This document shows, one piece after another, positions 52,314 through 61,632 of a stretch of 64,000 nucleotides of DNA; the stretch's first letter is position 1, and every line of letters begins with the position of its first letter. The position numbers and the translations under genes were made by a program. The notes below the pieces were generated by a model that ran no database searches, had not been told where the DNA came from, and saw nothing but the letters and a program-made list of their open reading frames with translations. This DNA is from Thiofilum sp. (GTDB taxonomy: Bacteria; Pseudomonadota; Gammaproteobacteria; Thiotrichales; Thiotrichaceae): positions 806,001-870,000 of the forward strand of contig NZ_JADJTF010000001.1 of assembly GCF_016711335.1 (NCBI RefSeq), written 5' to 3'.

Positions 52314-53096
52314 TTAAATTATAGAGCGGATCGAGTCAGCAAACTGTACATAATTTATTACTTTGCCTTGTTCATTATAACTTTGCTCAATAAGCTGGTA
52401 ATGTGTAGGGGAATAAAGCAAAACCGTACTAGAGCGCGTGCCATATAAGCCCTGAGGAAAAGTAGCGGGAGGAATAAAAATAGACGAAAGCAAATACTCA
52501 TACTCAGCGGCGACTCCCGTTTGGGGTAATTGCTCATAGGGAGCGGGTTGAGTATCGCGTAATAGATCCAATAACGATGCAGCGGTTAAGTGCTCATAGC
52601 TAGTGATATGGCGTTGCAAAGCTTGTGTACCCCGCGCCATTTTAGGCCAAATATCATCCAAAGCCCCATTACTAATGCTATGAAAACCCGCTTGCAATGG
52701 CTCAATCCGCGCACTTAAACTATTAAAAGTCCATAACTGTGTCAGTGAACCAAACAATAAATTAAACGGATTATAATGCTGTGCTTCCGTTCTCAGCCAA
52801 GTCTGAAATGCGTCCTCTTCCATACCTGCTAAATAACGTACTACTAATTCACCGCGACTACGTTTATGGGGCTGGATCAAATCGGGACGGCGAATATTAG
52901 TCAGACCCGCGACTTGTCCTCCTTGCCCCAAACCAAACCAAGTACCCCCCGCTGCTAAATCACGCCCTGCTAAGAGTGGTTCATCAACCCAATGCGCTAA
53001 GGGTGCTGTACTACGCTCAAAGTATTCATCGCGATTGGCCGCAATAATCAGGGGATAATCGGGATGCACTTGCCAAGCAATAAATAATACACACAT
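52314..53096 (-). CDS. NRDE/TANGO2 family protein
   Basis: 260 residues. It starts with Met-Cys, giving an N-terminal Cys after Met removal as in Ntn-type enzymes, and carries the name motif in LIIAANRDEYFERST. LLAGRDLAAGGTWFGLGQGG and VAGLTNIRRP follow as expected. TANGO2 homologues are linked to haem or lipid handling, with uncertain mechanism. AGGT lies just before the ATG. It is 16 bases downstream of ung on the same strand. Confidence 0.85.
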   Translation of the reverse strand: MCVLFIAWQVHPDYPLIIAANRDEYFERSTAPLAHWVDEPLLAGRDLAAGGTWFGLGQGGQVAGLTNIRRPDLIQPHKRSRGELVVRYLAGMEEDAFQTWLRTEAQHYNPFNLLFGSLTQLWTFNSLSARIEPLQAGFHSISNGALDDIWPKMARGTQALQRHITSYEHLTAASLLDLLRDTQPAPYEQLPQTGVAAEYEYLLSSIFIPPATFPQGLYGTRSSTVLLYSPTHYQLIEQSYNEQGKVINYVQFADSIRSII

Positions 53097-53112
53097 AGCA
53101 CCTAGCCTTGAT

Positions 53113-53793
53113 TTAAAGCTGCCAGTTTATCGCATCGCGCCCCTGTACGCTAAGCCAGCTATTAATTTGTGAAAAAGGACGACTACCAAAAAAGCCTTGT
53201 GCAGCGGATAGCGGTGAAGGGTGGGCTGATTTTAAAATCAAATGTCTAGTACTATCGATCATTAGGGCTTTCTTTTGCGCATGAGCACCCCAGAGTACAA
53301 AAGCAATCGGCTGAACCTGCTCATTGACAGCTTTAATTATGGCATCGGTAAACAGCTCCCAGCCTTTTTTCTGATGACTGCCTGCTTTGCCCTCTTCCAC
53401 ACTCAGTACGGTATTGAGCAATAATACCCCTTGCTCCGCCCAAGGTTGTAAGTATCCGGTATGTTTATTATTAATCCCCAGATCACTCTCTAACTCTTTG
53501 TAAATATTCATTAAAGAGCGGGGCAAAGGCTTTACTGAGGGTAGCACTGAAAAAGATAAACCGTGTGCATGACCTAAGGTCGGGTAAGGATCTTGCCCTA
53601 AGATGACTACCTTGACCTTATCTAAAGGTGTGCTCTTGAGTGCATTAAACCGCTCTGAGTATGGAGGTAATAGTGTAGTGCGCTTTTCTTCAGCCACTAA
53701 AAACGCCTCTAATGCCTGCATATAGGGCTTATCCAGCTCAGCACTTAAAGCACTTTGCCACGTAGGGTGCAGGGTAGAGAGATCTAATATCAT
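53113..53793 (-). CDS. ung: Uracil-DNA glycosylase (family 1)
   Basis: 226 residues, normal for Ung. The water-activating loop is VVILGQDPYPTLGHAHGLSFS, PPSL-like strand FSVLPSVKPLPRSL, LLLNTVLSVEEGKAGSHQ, and the minor-groove loop HPSPLSAAQGFFGS with the catalytic His. It removes uracil from DNA to start base excision repair. ATG at 53793; a TTG 18 bases upstream is in frame but not needed. Confidence 0.95.
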   Translation of the reverse strand: MILDLSTLHPTWQSALSAELDKPYMQALEAFLVAEEKRTTLLPPYSERFNALKSTPLDKVKVVILGQDPYPTLGHAHGLSFSVLPSVKPLPRSLMNIYKELESDLGINNKHTGYLQPWAEQGVLLLNTVLSVEEGKAGSHQKKGWELFTDAIIKAVNEQVQPIAFVLWGAHAQKKALMIDSTRHLILKSAHPSPLSAAQGFFGSRPFSQINSWLSVQGRDAINWQL

Positions 53794-53893
53794 GCTATTC
53801 AGCCTTTGCAACTAAAACTGGCAGTATAAAACACTCTAAGGGTCTAGAGGCGACCGAGACCCAGTACGAAGAGTGCTAGCCTTAATCCTTTTA

Positions 53894-53912
53894 TTTGCAA
53901 TATAATTGCAAA
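53894..53912. promoter_or_regulatory. Zur-type operator upstream of zur
   Basis: TTTGCAAT-ATA-ATTGCAAA: perfect 8-bp arms around 3 bases, ending 26 bases before the regulator's ATG. AT-rich with central TATAATT, it could also include the -10. Matches 15 of 19 positions of the second copy before zrgA. Confidence 0.75.
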
Positions 53913-53938
53913 AACCAACCAAGGTTCTATGGTAATGT

Positions 53939-54373
53939 ATGAACGATACTAGGCAACAAGCCCTTAATTTACTCCAACAAAGTCGCGGACGCGCCACCCC
54001 AGTGCGCGTTAAAGTGCTAGAGCTATTATTGCAATCGGCTACGGCAATCAGCCATTTAGAATTAGAGCAACTCGCACCTCAATACGGTTTAGAGGCTGAC
54101 CGCGTAACACTGTATCGCACACTAGATTGGCTAGTAGAACAAGGGCTAGCACATAAAGTGGCAGGAACTGATCGCATCTGGCGTTACAATGCCCAAGCCG
54201 AACTTTATCACCCTCATGCTCATTTTGCTTGTAACCAGTGTAAACAAGTTTTTTGTTTAGAGCGTATACAACCTGCGCTGCTCTTTAGTTTACCGGAGGG
54301 TTTTAAGTTAGAGCAGGTAGAAATTACTCTCACCGGACAGTGCGTTCAATGCACGCATAGTAATGCAATTTAG
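53939..54373 (+). CDS. zur: Fur-family regulator, probably zinc-responsive (Zur)
   Basis: 144 residues. The N-terminal winged helix (TPVRVKVLELLLQSATAISH, VTLYRTLDWLVEQGLAHKV) is followed by a metal-binding dimer domain. The regulatory-site block is HPHAHFACNQCKQVFC, and a second Cys pair is in GQCVQCTHS. Two C-x-x-C pairs are the structural zinc site. Assignment to Zur rests on the next gene, a His-rich zinc-uptake protein, and on matching inverted repeats upstream of both. Its stop codon lies inside the second operator. Confidence 0.82.
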   Translation: MNDTRQQALNLLQQSRGRATPVRVKVLELLLQSATAISHLELEQLAPQYGLEADRVTLYRTLDWLVEQGLAHKVAGTDRIWRYNAQAELYHPHAHFACNQCKQVFCLERIQPALLFSLPEGFKLEQVEITLTGQCVQCTHSNAI

Positions 54374-54380
54374 TTGCAAA
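54362..54380. promoter_or_regulatory. Zur-type operator upstream of zrgA, overlapping the zur stop codon
   Basis: AATGCAAT-TTA-GTTGCAAA has the same arrangement as the site at 53894, with 15 of 19 bases equal. It overlaps the TAG of zur (54371-54373) and lies 60 bases before the zrgA ATG. Confidence 0.7.
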
Positions 54381-54440
54381 AATCAGCTTATCCCCTCTAG
54401 AATAGTCCCACTTTACGCGCATTTTATAGGGATCATCACT

Positions 54441-55088
54441 ATGACTTATTCTGGTTCGCCACTAGCCTTACTGCTACTTAGTACGCTGCTACTCAATACG
54501 CCTTTACCAGCAGCTACCGCAGCAAACGTGACGACAACCGCAACAGAGTCGACTCATAAGAACGACACTCATGATGAGCACGGGCACGAACATGAGCACG
54601 AACAACATGGCAAACACGAGCATGGCACTGCACAATTAACTATTGCCGTTGATGGTAATCAAATTGAAGCCGTTTTTAATTCGCCTATGGCAAATATAGT
54701 CGGTTTTGAACACGCTCCTAGCAATGAGCAAGAACGTGCCAAACTCAAAGCCGCTAAAGAACCTTTAGAGCAGGGCTTACCCCTATTAAGTTTCAATGCG
54801 GATGCTAATTGTAAACTTACCCATGCTGAAATAACGTCTACTTTATTTTTAGATGCTAATTACCATCCAGCACCTAAAGAGGCGCAAACCAAAGAGCCTC
54901 AAAAAACACATAATGATTTAGCCGTGACTTGGAATTATGAATGTGCTAATGCTAAACAACTCGCTAATGCTGATCTTAAATTCTTTAGTATTTTTGGTAC
55001 AGGTCTGGAGCATTTACAAGTAGAATGGCTCACTGAAAAAGGTGCTTCTGCCCGTGAACTGACCCAAGATGAGTCTATTAGTTTTTAA
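54441..55088 (+). CDS. zrgA: His-rich periplasmic zinc-uptake protein, ZrgA/DUF2796 family
   Basis: 215 residues. A signal peptide (LALLLLSTLLLNTPLPAATA) is followed by a His/Asp/Glu-rich region (DEHGHEHEHEQHGKHEHG) that would bind zinc. The DUF2796 domain follows (LTIAVDGNQIEAVFNSPMAN, IVGFEHAPSNEQERAKLKAA, and LKFFSIFGTGLEHLQVEWLT). In Vibrio cholerae a related protein, ZrgA, is Zur-regulated and works with an ABC system in zinc import. ATG at 54441 is chosen because it directly starts the signal peptide; AGGGA lies about 9 bases upstream. The LolD/FtsX-like pair follows after 3 bases. Confidence 0.82.
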   Translation: MTYSGSPLALLLLSTLLLNTPLPAATAANVTTTATESTHKNDTHDEHGHEHEHEQHGKHEHGTAQLTIAVDGNQIEAVFNSPMANIVGFEHAPSNEQERAKLKAAKEPLEQGLPLLSFNADANCKLTHAEITSTLFLDANYHPAPKEAQTKEPQKTHNDLAVTWNYECANAKQLANADLKFFSIFGTGLEHLQVEWLTEKGASARELTQDESISF

Positions 55089-55091
55089 CTC

Positions 55092-55769
55092 ATGACCGAC
55101 ATTATTCAAATCAAGCAACTAATCTATCAATGGCCTAAGCAAACTAAGCCTACCCTCCATATTGAGCAGCTTAGTATTAAGCAAGGTGAGCATTTATTTA
55201 TTAAAGGCATTAGCGGTAGCGGTAAAACTACCCTTCTTAATTTAATAGCCGGTATTTTAGTTCCTAATGCTGGGGAGTTAGTGATTTTAAATCAAGCTTT
55301 AACTCAGCTTGCACCTAGTCAGCGTGATCAATTTCGCGCTGATCATATGGGAGTTATTTTCCAGCAGTTTAATCTATTGCCTTATTTATCAGTAATAGAT
55401 AATGTCACCCTGCCCTGCTATTTTTCTAAGCGCCGTAATCAATTAGTATCTGATAAACAAGCCACTGCACAACGTCTATTAAGTGCATTAGGCTTAAAGC
55501 CTGATCAATTTAAAAGTGCTGTCACTGAATTAAGTGTGGGCCAACAACAACGGGTGGCGGTAGCTCGTGCTTTAATAGGTCATCCAGAACTTATTATTGC
55601 CGATGAACCTACCTCAGCACTGGATGCTGAAACTCGTAATGACTTTTTGCAATTACTTTTTCAAGAAGCACAGCAACAAAATAGTACGATTATTTTTGTG
55701 AGCCATGACCCTAGTATTGCCTCACACTTTACCCACATGATTGATCTAGTGGAGTTAAATCAAGCATGA
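55092..55769 (+). CDS. ABC transporter ATPase, LolD/MacB type, of the zinc cluster
   Basis: 225 residues. Walker A GISGSGKTT, Q-loop GVIFQQFNLLPYLSVIDNVT, signature LSVGQQQRVAVARAL, Walker B LIIADEPTSALD and H-loop SHD are all intact. The type is that of mechanotransmission ABC systems (LolD/MacB), not classical importers such as ZnuC. It overlaps the permease start by 4 bases. By position it energises the ZrgA-linked system; this role is inference from the Vibrio zrg locus and the operators. Confidence 0.85.
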   Translation: MTDIIQIKQLIYQWPKQTKPTLHIEQLSIKQGEHLFIKGISGSGKTTLLNLIAGILVPNAGELVILNQALTQLAPSQRDQFRADHMGVIFQQFNLLPYLSVIDNVTLPCYFSKRRNQLVSDKQATAQRLLSALGLKPDQFKSAVTELSVGQQQRVAVARALIGHPELIIADEPTSALDAETRNDFLQLLFQEAQQQNSTIIFVSHDPSIASHFTHMIDLVELNQA

Positions 55770-57025
55770 TTTTACTCAAACTAAGCTTACATAGTATTTG
55801 GAATCGACGTATTAGTTTAATCCTCACCATTATTGCTCTTGCCCTCAGTGTGACTTTATTACTAGGGGTAGACTATATTCGTAAGGAAACTAAAACCAGC
55901 TTTCTTAATACGATTTCTGGTACTGATTTAGTCGTGGGTGCTCGCAGTGGCTCTATACAATTACTATTATACAGTGTATTTAGAATCGGGAATGCCACGA
56001 ATAATATCGGCTGGAACTCTTATCAAACTATAGCTAGTAACCCTCTGGTGCAATGGACTATTCCTTTTTCACTCGGTGATTCACACCAAGGTTATCGAGT
56101 ATTAGGGACTAATCAAGATTATTTTAAATATTATCGTTTTGGCAATCAGCAGTTTTTAGAGTTTGCCGAGGGTCAGCCTTTTAATCAAGTCTATGATGCC
56201 GTACTAGGTGCTGAGGTCGCTAAAAAACTGGGTTATCAACTCAATAGCGCTATTATTATTGCGCACGGCACGAGTGCTACTCAATATGGCATGCATGATG
56301 ATAAACCCTTTAAAGTGGTAGGTATTTTAAAACCTACCGGCACGCCAGTGGATCGTACTGTGCATGTGATGTTAGAAGGTATTGAAGCCATACATATTGA
56401 TTGGGTTAATGGAGCGAAAGTACATGGCTATACGATTAGTGCCGAAGAAACTCTAAAAAAACAATTACAACCTAAAGTCATTACCGCTTTTTTAGTCGGT
56501 CTGAATAATCGAGTTACTGCATTTAAATTGCAACGTGAAATCAATAATTATAAGGCAGAGCCTTTACTTGCTATCCTCCCTGGTGTGGCATTAGCTGAAT
56601 TATGGCAAGCGATGGGTATATTTGAAACCGTACTTAAAATTATTACCGGATTTGTAGTGGGTACGGGTTTATTAGGAATGCTTACCACCCTATTATCAAC
56701 TTTAAATGAAAGACGCCGTGAAATGGCTATATTACGTGCTATGGGCGCTCATCCTTATCAGATAGCTTTATTATTAATGCTGGAGGCTGCTTTACTAGCC
56801 TTTTTAGGTTGTATAGTAGGGGCCTTATTGTTAATTACCTTGATTATAATCGCACGACCTTGGGTAATAGCTGATTATGGCTTTTATTTAAATTATTGGC
56901 TGCCCAGTTTAACTGATATTATAGGCTGTGGAGTGATTATTCTAGTAGCTATTATTTTAAGTCTAGTACCTAGCTTTATAGCTTATAAACGCGCTTTACA
57001 AGATGGGCTAACAGTTCGAGTTTAA
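55766..57025 (+). CDS. FtsX/MacB-type ABC permease of the zinc cluster
   Basis: 419 residues. One transmembrane helix near the N-terminus (LILTIIALALSVTLLLGVDY), a ~230-residue periplasmic region, then three C-terminal helices with the FtsX signature LGMLTTLLSTLNERRREMAI and ILRAMGAHPYQI. This is the arrangement of mechanotransmission permeases. The periplasmic domain probably meets ZrgA. Its stop is followed by a bidirectional terminator, so the zinc unit ends here. Confidence 0.85.
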   Translation: MILLKLSLHSIWNRRISLILTIIALALSVTLLLGVDYIRKETKTSFLNTISGTDLVVGARSGSIQLLLYSVFRIGNATNNIGWNSYQTIASNPLVQWTIPFSLGDSHQGYRVLGTNQDYFKYYRFGNQQFLEFAEGQPFNQVYDAVLGAEVAKKLGYQLNSAIIIAHGTSATQYGMHDDKPFKVVGILKPTGTPVDRTVHVMLEGIEAIHIDWVNGAKVHGYTISAEETLKKQLQPKVITAFLVGLNNRVTAFKLQREINNYKAEPLLAILPGVALAELWQAMGIFETVLKIITGFVVGTGLLGMLTTLLSTLNERRREMAILRAMGAHPYQIALLLMLEAALLAFLGCIVGALLLITLIIIARPWVIADYGFYLNYWLPSLTDIIGCGVIILVAIILSLVPSFIAYKRALQDGLTVRV

Positions 57026-57040
57026 GACTGACTACGAAAA

Positions 57041-57072
57041 TAAGCCCTCAATAGTATTGAATTGAGGGCTTA
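57041..57072. terminator. Bidirectional terminator between zinc and aap clusters
   Basis: Perfect 12-bp stem TAAGCCCTCAAT (57041-57052) and ATTGAGGGCTTA (57061-57072), 8-base loop, with T-rich tails on both strands (TATTT on plus; TTTTCG on minus). It lies between convergent operons. Confidence 0.8.
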
Positions 57073-57106
57073 TATTTAAGTGATTACTTTAAACAGTAGA
57101 TACTTA

Positions 57107-57850
57107 TTAATGAGCCAAAATCTGGCTTAAGAATAACTGTGTACGCTCATGTTGAGGGTGATTAAAGAACTCATCGGGTGTATTCATTTCAATAATTTGT
57201 CCACCATCCATGAAAATCACTCGATCTGCTACTGTTTTAGCAAAGCCCATTTCATGAGTTACGCATAGCATGGTCATACCACTTTCTGCCAGCTCAATCA
57301 TAGTATCGAGTACTTCTTTAATCATTTCAGGGTCTAAAGCGGAGGTCGGCTCGTCAAATAACATAATGCGCGGATTCATACACAAACTACGTGCAATCGC
57401 CACGCGCTGTTGTTGACCACCCGATAATTGCCCCGGATATTTTTTTGCTTGGTGAGGTATTTTAACCTTTTCCAAATATTCCATGGCAATTTTTTCAGCC
57501 TCTTTACGAGGCATTTTACGTACCCACATTGGTACTAAACAACAATTATCGAGTACGGTTAAATGCGGGAATAAATTAAAATGCTGGAATACCATGCCCA
57601 CTTCACGACGAATTTGATCAATATTTTTTAAATCATTGGTCAACTCGACATTATCTACGATTATTTGTCCGGTTTGATGTTCCTCTAAACGATTAATGCA
57701 GCGAATCATGGTGGATTTACCCGAACCAGAAGGACCACAAATAACGATACGTTCACCACGTTCAACCGTTAAATTCACATCTTTTAATACATGAAACTCA
57801 CCATACCATTTATTCACGCCGATGAGTTGTACAGCTAAATTAGTTTCCAT
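57107..57850 (-). CDS. aapP: General L-amino acid ABC transporter, ATPase AapP
   Basis: 247 residues. Polar amino acid type ATPase (HisP/GltL/AapP): Walker A GPSGSGKST, EVGMVFQHFNLFPHLTVLDN, signature LSGGQQQRVAIARSL, Walker B IMLFDEPTSALDPEM, H-loop THEMGFA. It is last in a four-gene set in the order J-Q-M-P known from Rhizobium aap. Intact. It starts 12 bases after the permease stop. Confidence 0.92.
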   Translation of the reverse strand: METNLAVQLIGVNKWYGEFHVLKDVNLTVERGERIVICGPSGSGKSTMIRCINRLEEHQTGQIIVDNVELTNDLKNIDQIRREVGMVFQHFNLFPHLTVLDNCCLVPMWVRKMPRKEAEKIAMEYLEKVKIPHQAKKYPGQLSGGQQQRVAIARSLCMNPRIMLFDEPTSALDPEMIKEVLDTMIELAESGMTMLCVTHEMGFAKTVADRVIFMDGGQIIEMNTPDEFFNHPQHERTQLFLSQILAH

Positions 57851-57862
57851 GAATGCACTCCT

Positions 57863-58966
57863 TCAGCGCTTATGTCCGGTATTGAGTTGTCGTTCTAAAT
57901 ATTGACTATATCGCGACATTCCAAAACAGAATATCCAATACACAATAGCAGCGAATACAAAACCCTCGACTTGAGAACCTAGCCAAATCGGGTCAGCCGC
58001 TGCAATTTGCACAATATTCAACAAATCAAATAACCCAATAATCATAACTAAAGAGGTATCTTTAAATAGAGAAATAAAGGTATTGACTATACCCGGAATA
58101 ACCATTTTTAAAGCTTGGGGTAAGATAATTAGCCCAGTGCTTTGCCAATAATTCAAACCTAATGCTTTAGCCGCCTCATATTGACCTTTAGGTATTGCTT
58201 GTAAACCGCTGCGGACTACCTCAGCTAAATAAGCCGCTTCAAATAAGGTAATACCAATTAAAGCCCGTAATAACTTGTCAAAATTCGTTCCTTCGGGTAG
58301 GAATAATGGCAACATAACGGATGCCATGAATAGCACCGTAATTAAAGGTACACCACGCCATAACTCAATAAAAGCAATACATAGTGATCTAATAATGGGT
58401 AATTCTGAGCGTCGTCCTAATGCTAATAAAATACCTAAGGGTAAAGAGGCTACAATCCCTACTAATGAGAGCACTAAGGTTAGGGTTAAACCACCCCATT
58501 TACTGGTTTCTACTACTGGCAAACCAAAAAACCCACCATGCAATAAAACATAAGCCATAATGGGATAAATGATTAACATAAATAAACCAATATAGAGCTT
58601 GGCAGGAGTCTTTTTATAGGTTAATAAGGCAATGCCCAGCACCAAAATTAAAGCGGCAATATTAACGCGCCATTGCTCTGTCTCTGGGTAAAAACCATAG
58701 ATAAATTGATTAAAGCGTACTTGAGTGAAGGCCCAACACGCACCACCACTGGTGCAATCGGCACGTTTAGCACCCACCCAATCCGCATCAATAAGCGCCC
58801 ACTGTACAATAGGTGCTAGCATCCAAATAATGAATACCAGCATTAAAACTGTAACAAGGGTATTTAATGGTGTGGAAAATAAATTTTGTTTCGACCAAGC
58901 CTTAAAGCCTACTGTATTAACAGGAGGAGGCAAACTAGGTAAGGTTTTTTCTGTAACAATCGCCAT
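57863..58966 (-). CDS. aapM: General L-amino acid ABC transporter, permease AapM
   Basis: 367 residues with a long N-terminal extension of ~150 residues containing three extra helices, then the polar amino acid permease domain (GLTLTLVLSLVGIVASLPLG, EAA loop AEVVRSGLQAIPKGQYEAAK, ALGLNYWQSTGLIILPQALK). The extension is typical of AapM. It pairs with AapQ, starting 3 bases after its stop. Two Cys residues in the first periplasmic loop (ADCTSGGACW) may be bridged. Confidence 0.9.
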   Translation of the reverse strand: MAIVTEKTLPSLPPPVNTVGFKAWSKQNLFSTPLNTLVTVLMLVFIIWMLAPIVQWALIDADWVGAKRADCTSGGACWAFTQVRFNQFIYGFYPETEQWRVNIAALILVLGIALLTYKKTPAKLYIGLFMLIIYPIMAYVLLHGGFFGLPVVETSKWGGLTLTLVLSLVGIVASLPLGILLALGRRSELPIIRSLCIAFIELWRGVPLITVLFMASVMLPLFLPEGTNFDKLLRALIGITLFEAAYLAEVVRSGLQAIPKGQYEAAKALGLNYWQSTGLIILPQALKMVIPGIVNTFISLFKDTSLVMIIGLFDLLNIVQIAAADPIWLGSQVEGFVFAAIVYWIFCFGMSRYSQYLERQLNTGHKR

Positions 58967-58969
58967 GAT

Positions 58970-60157
58970 TTAACGCTCCACTAAAGCCATTTTGGCGTTG
59001 TACCAATTCATAAATAATGAAATCAATAAACTCACTGTTAGGTAAAACAGCATAGTCATAAAAATAATTTCAATAGCTTGACCGGATTGATTCAAGGTCG
59101 TACCAGCAAATACTGCTACTAAATCAGGGTAAGCAATAGCCGTAGCTAAAGAAGTATTTTTAGTGAGATTTAAATATTGACTGGTGAGCTGAGGAATAAT
59201 AACGCGCATCGCTTGAGGTATAACCACTAGCTTCAGCGTTTGATTATGCTTTAAACCTAAAGCACTGGCTGCCTCTGTTTGACCATGGCTAACGGACTGA
59301 ATCCCCGAACGTACAATTTCAGCAATAAAAGCGGCTGTATAGATAGATAAAGCTACCCATAATACCACCAATTCTGGAATAACCCGTACACCACCTTGGA
59401 AGTTAAATCCTTTCAGCTCTGGAAAAGACCAATCCAGCGGACGCCCAGTGATGAAATAAGTGAGAAGCGGAGCACCAATAATTAAAGCCAATCCGATCCA
59501 AAATATAGGCCATTGCTGTCCGGTCTTTTCTTGTACTTTACGCGCTATCCAACGTAAGGCTAAAACAATGACTATAGCTAACACAAAAGCCCAAATAGTC
59601 CAATCAAAACCTTGTTGTGGTATAGGTTCGGGGATATAAAATCCGCGCTTATTAAGAAACACTGCATCAGCAAAAGAAAAACTATCTTTGGCTGCGGGGA
59701 GTACTTTTAATAATACTGCATATAAAAATACGATTTGGAGTAAAACCGGAATATTACGAAAGGTTTCAATATAAACCGCTGCACTGGTGGATAATAGCCA
59801 ATTTTTAGATAAACGTGCTACCCCAACAATAAAACCTAAGATAGTAGCCGTCACTATCCCTAAACCCGCGACTAATAACGTGTTTAGTAAACCCACTTTA
59901 AAGACTTGCCAATAACTATCTGACTCTTGATAGGGAATCAGGGTTTGAGAAATACCAAAACCTGCACTATTACTTAAAAAGCCAAAGCCTGTTGAAATGC
60001 CGCGCTGGGCATAATTAGATAAAGTATTATGAAAAATATAAGCGAAAAATGCGAAGATCGCCGCTAATACAAGCGCTTGAATAAGAATCCCACGTTTTTG
60101 CGGATCATTCCAGAAAGAGGGCTTGTTAGGAGCAGCGTGTGGTGTTGAATTTGCCAT
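58970..60157 (-). CDS. aapQ: General L-amino acid ABC transporter, permease AapQ
   Basis: 395 residues. AapQ layout: an N-terminal helix, periplasmic segment (TLSNYAQRGISTGFGFLSNS), permease core (LLNTLLVAGLGIVTATILGF, VYIETFRNIPVLLQIVFLYA), an inserted pair of helices, and the EAA loop IVRSGIQSVSHGQTEAASAL. It forms the heteromeric channel with AapM. It is 77 bases downstream of aapJ. Confidence 0.9.
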   Translation of the reverse strand: MANSTPHAAPNKPSFWNDPQKRGILIQALVLAAIFAFFAYIFHNTLSNYAQRGISTGFGFLSNSAGFGISQTLIPYQESDSYWQVFKVGLLNTLLVAGLGIVTATILGFIVGVARLSKNWLLSTSAAVYIETFRNIPVLLQIVFLYAVLLKVLPAAKDSFSFADAVFLNKRGFYIPEPIPQQGFDWTIWAFVLAIVIVLALRWIARKVQEKTGQQWPIFWIGLALIIGAPLLTYFITGRPLDWSFPELKGFNFQGGVRVIPELVVLWVALSIYTAAFIAEIVRSGIQSVSHGQTEAASALGLKHNQTLKLVVIPQAMRVIIPQLTSQYLNLTKNTSLATAIAYPDLVAVFAGTTLNQSGQAIEIIFMTMLFYLTVSLLISLFMNWYNAKMALVER

Positions 60158-60234
60158 ACCGCGAGCTCTTATGATGAGATTGGAAGAACTCCCTGCCTAG
60201 CACAGGGAGCGCGATTAAACCTAGTGAGAACTCA

Positions 60235-61257
60235 TTAACGAATCGGTGGGGCGTATTGTAAGCCGCCCTTGTTCCATAAAGCATTGAGACCGCGTTCAAT
60301 TTTCAGTGGTGAACCACTGCCTACATTGCGCTCAAATGACTCGCCATAGTTACCGACTTGTTTCACAATATTGTAAGCCCACTCATTGCTGAGTTTTAGC
60401 CCTTGACCACCTACGCCTTCTTCTTGACCAATAAAGCGCTTCACGGCGGGATCAGGACTAGCCTTTTTCTCATCAATATTAGCTGAGGTTAAACCTAACT
60501 CTTCTGCTTCAATCATGGCAAATAGAGTCCAACGTACAATCTTGAACCAGTCTTCATCGCCTTGACGTACTGAAGGGCCTAGGGGTTCTTTAGAAATAAC
60601 TTCAGGTAATACTACGGCTTTTTCTGGCTCTTTTAATTGTAAGCGCAGTGCATACAATTGAGATTGGTCAGAAGTTAATACGTCGCAACGACCTTCCTCA
60701 AAACCTTTGATGGTTTCTTCAACCTTGTCATAAGTGATGGGTTCGTACTTCATATTATTAGCACGGAAATAATCCGACAGATTCAGCTCAGTAGTAGTAC
60801 CTGCTTGAATACAAACGGATGCACCGTCTAATTCTTTAGCGCTTTTCACGCCATTATTCACAAGGAAGCCTTGACCGTCATAGTAATTCACGCCAGTAAA
60901 GCTTAAACCTAGATTGCTATCACGGGTTAATGTCCAAGTGGTATTGCGTGACAGTAAATCAATTTCACCCGATTGCAGTGCAGTGAAACGTTCTTTTGCA
61001 GTGAGAGAGGTATATTTAACTTTGCTAGTGTCACCAAAGACAGCAGCGGCAACGGCTTTACAGAAATCAACGTCTAGACCCGACCATTCACCCTTATCAT
61101 TAGCACTGGAAAAGCCCGGAACGCCGCTATTGATACCGCACTGAATAAAGCCTTTCTTTTGTACAGCATCTAAGGTTGTACCTGCATAAGCATTACTCAT
61201 TAGGGTTACTGCTGTTACTACTGCCCCAGCAATCGCTAATAACTTGTTAGTTTTCAT
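60235..61257 (-). CDS. aapJ: General L-amino acid ABC transporter, periplasmic binding protein AapJ
   Basis: 340 residues. Signal peptide ending SNAYA. Binding-protein fold of the SBP_bac_3 type: DAVQKKGFIQCGINSGVPGF, GLDVDFCKAVAAAVFGD, ALQSGEIDLLSRNTTWTLTR, GASVCIQAGTTTELNLSDYF and DVLTSDQSQLYALRLQL. AapJ-like proteins have broad specificity for L-amino acids. GGAGGAG lies 10 bases upstream of the ATG and 7 bases upstream of an adjacent in-frame TTG, so the start may be one codon earlier. First gene of the aap unit. Confidence 0.93.
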   Translation of the reverse strand: MKTNKLLAIAGAVVTAVTLMSNAYAGTTLDAVQKKGFIQCGINSGVPGFSSANDKGEWSGLDVDFCKAVAAAVFGDTSKVKYTSLTAKERFTALQSGEIDLLSRNTTWTLTRDSNLGLSFTGVNYYDGQGFLVNNGVKSAKELDGASVCIQAGTTTELNLSDYFRANNMKYEPITYDKVEETIKGFEEGRCDVLTSDQSQLYALRLQLKEPEKAVVLPEVISKEPLGPSVRQGDEDWFKIVRWTLFAMIEAEELGLTSANIDEKKASPDPAVKRFIGQEEGVGGQGLKLSNEWAYNIVKQVGNYGESFERNVGSGSPLKIERGLNALWNKGGLQYAPPIR

Positions 61258-61632
61258 CAATTTATATCTCCTCCATACTCATCTTCATTTAAGAGTTGTA
61301 ACCGCTCAAGCCCCCATGAGCTGCAATAAAGCAGATGTTACACTGTACATGTAGGGTAGTACTCAAAGCGGTTTTAGCATCTTAGCATAAGACTTTCAGG
61401 AATGTTACCTAGGAAAAATGTGTACTTGTCCGCGCTTTAATTCAAGCAACTTCTATACCAATTATCCTATTAACACTTAAACACCTAGCCCATCATACTT
61501 GGGTCAAAGCGCTTAGACCTCTAAAGTGCTTTATGCCTAAGACACCGCCGCCCCATACTAACCAAATTAGTGCATACCGCACTATACGCAAAAATACGCA
61601 AGTCTGAATAGTAGTGGGACAAGACACAAAGG
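61258..61632. other. Intergenic region between aapJ and the TolC-family gene
   Basis: 375 bases without a gene. The right part holds a short dyad TAGTGC (61568-61573) and GCACTA (61579-61584) that could weakly end minus-strand transcription from the TolC-family gene. The left part carries the aapJ leader with its GGAGGAG. A possible minus-strand promoter is TTGAGT near 61364 with TGTAAC near 61337. Nothing else is recognised. Confidence 0.5.

Noticed and set aside
61321..61400. Riboswitch or structured leader upstream of aapJ
   Set aside because: Only short imperfect pairings were found and none resembles a known amino-acid riboswitch.
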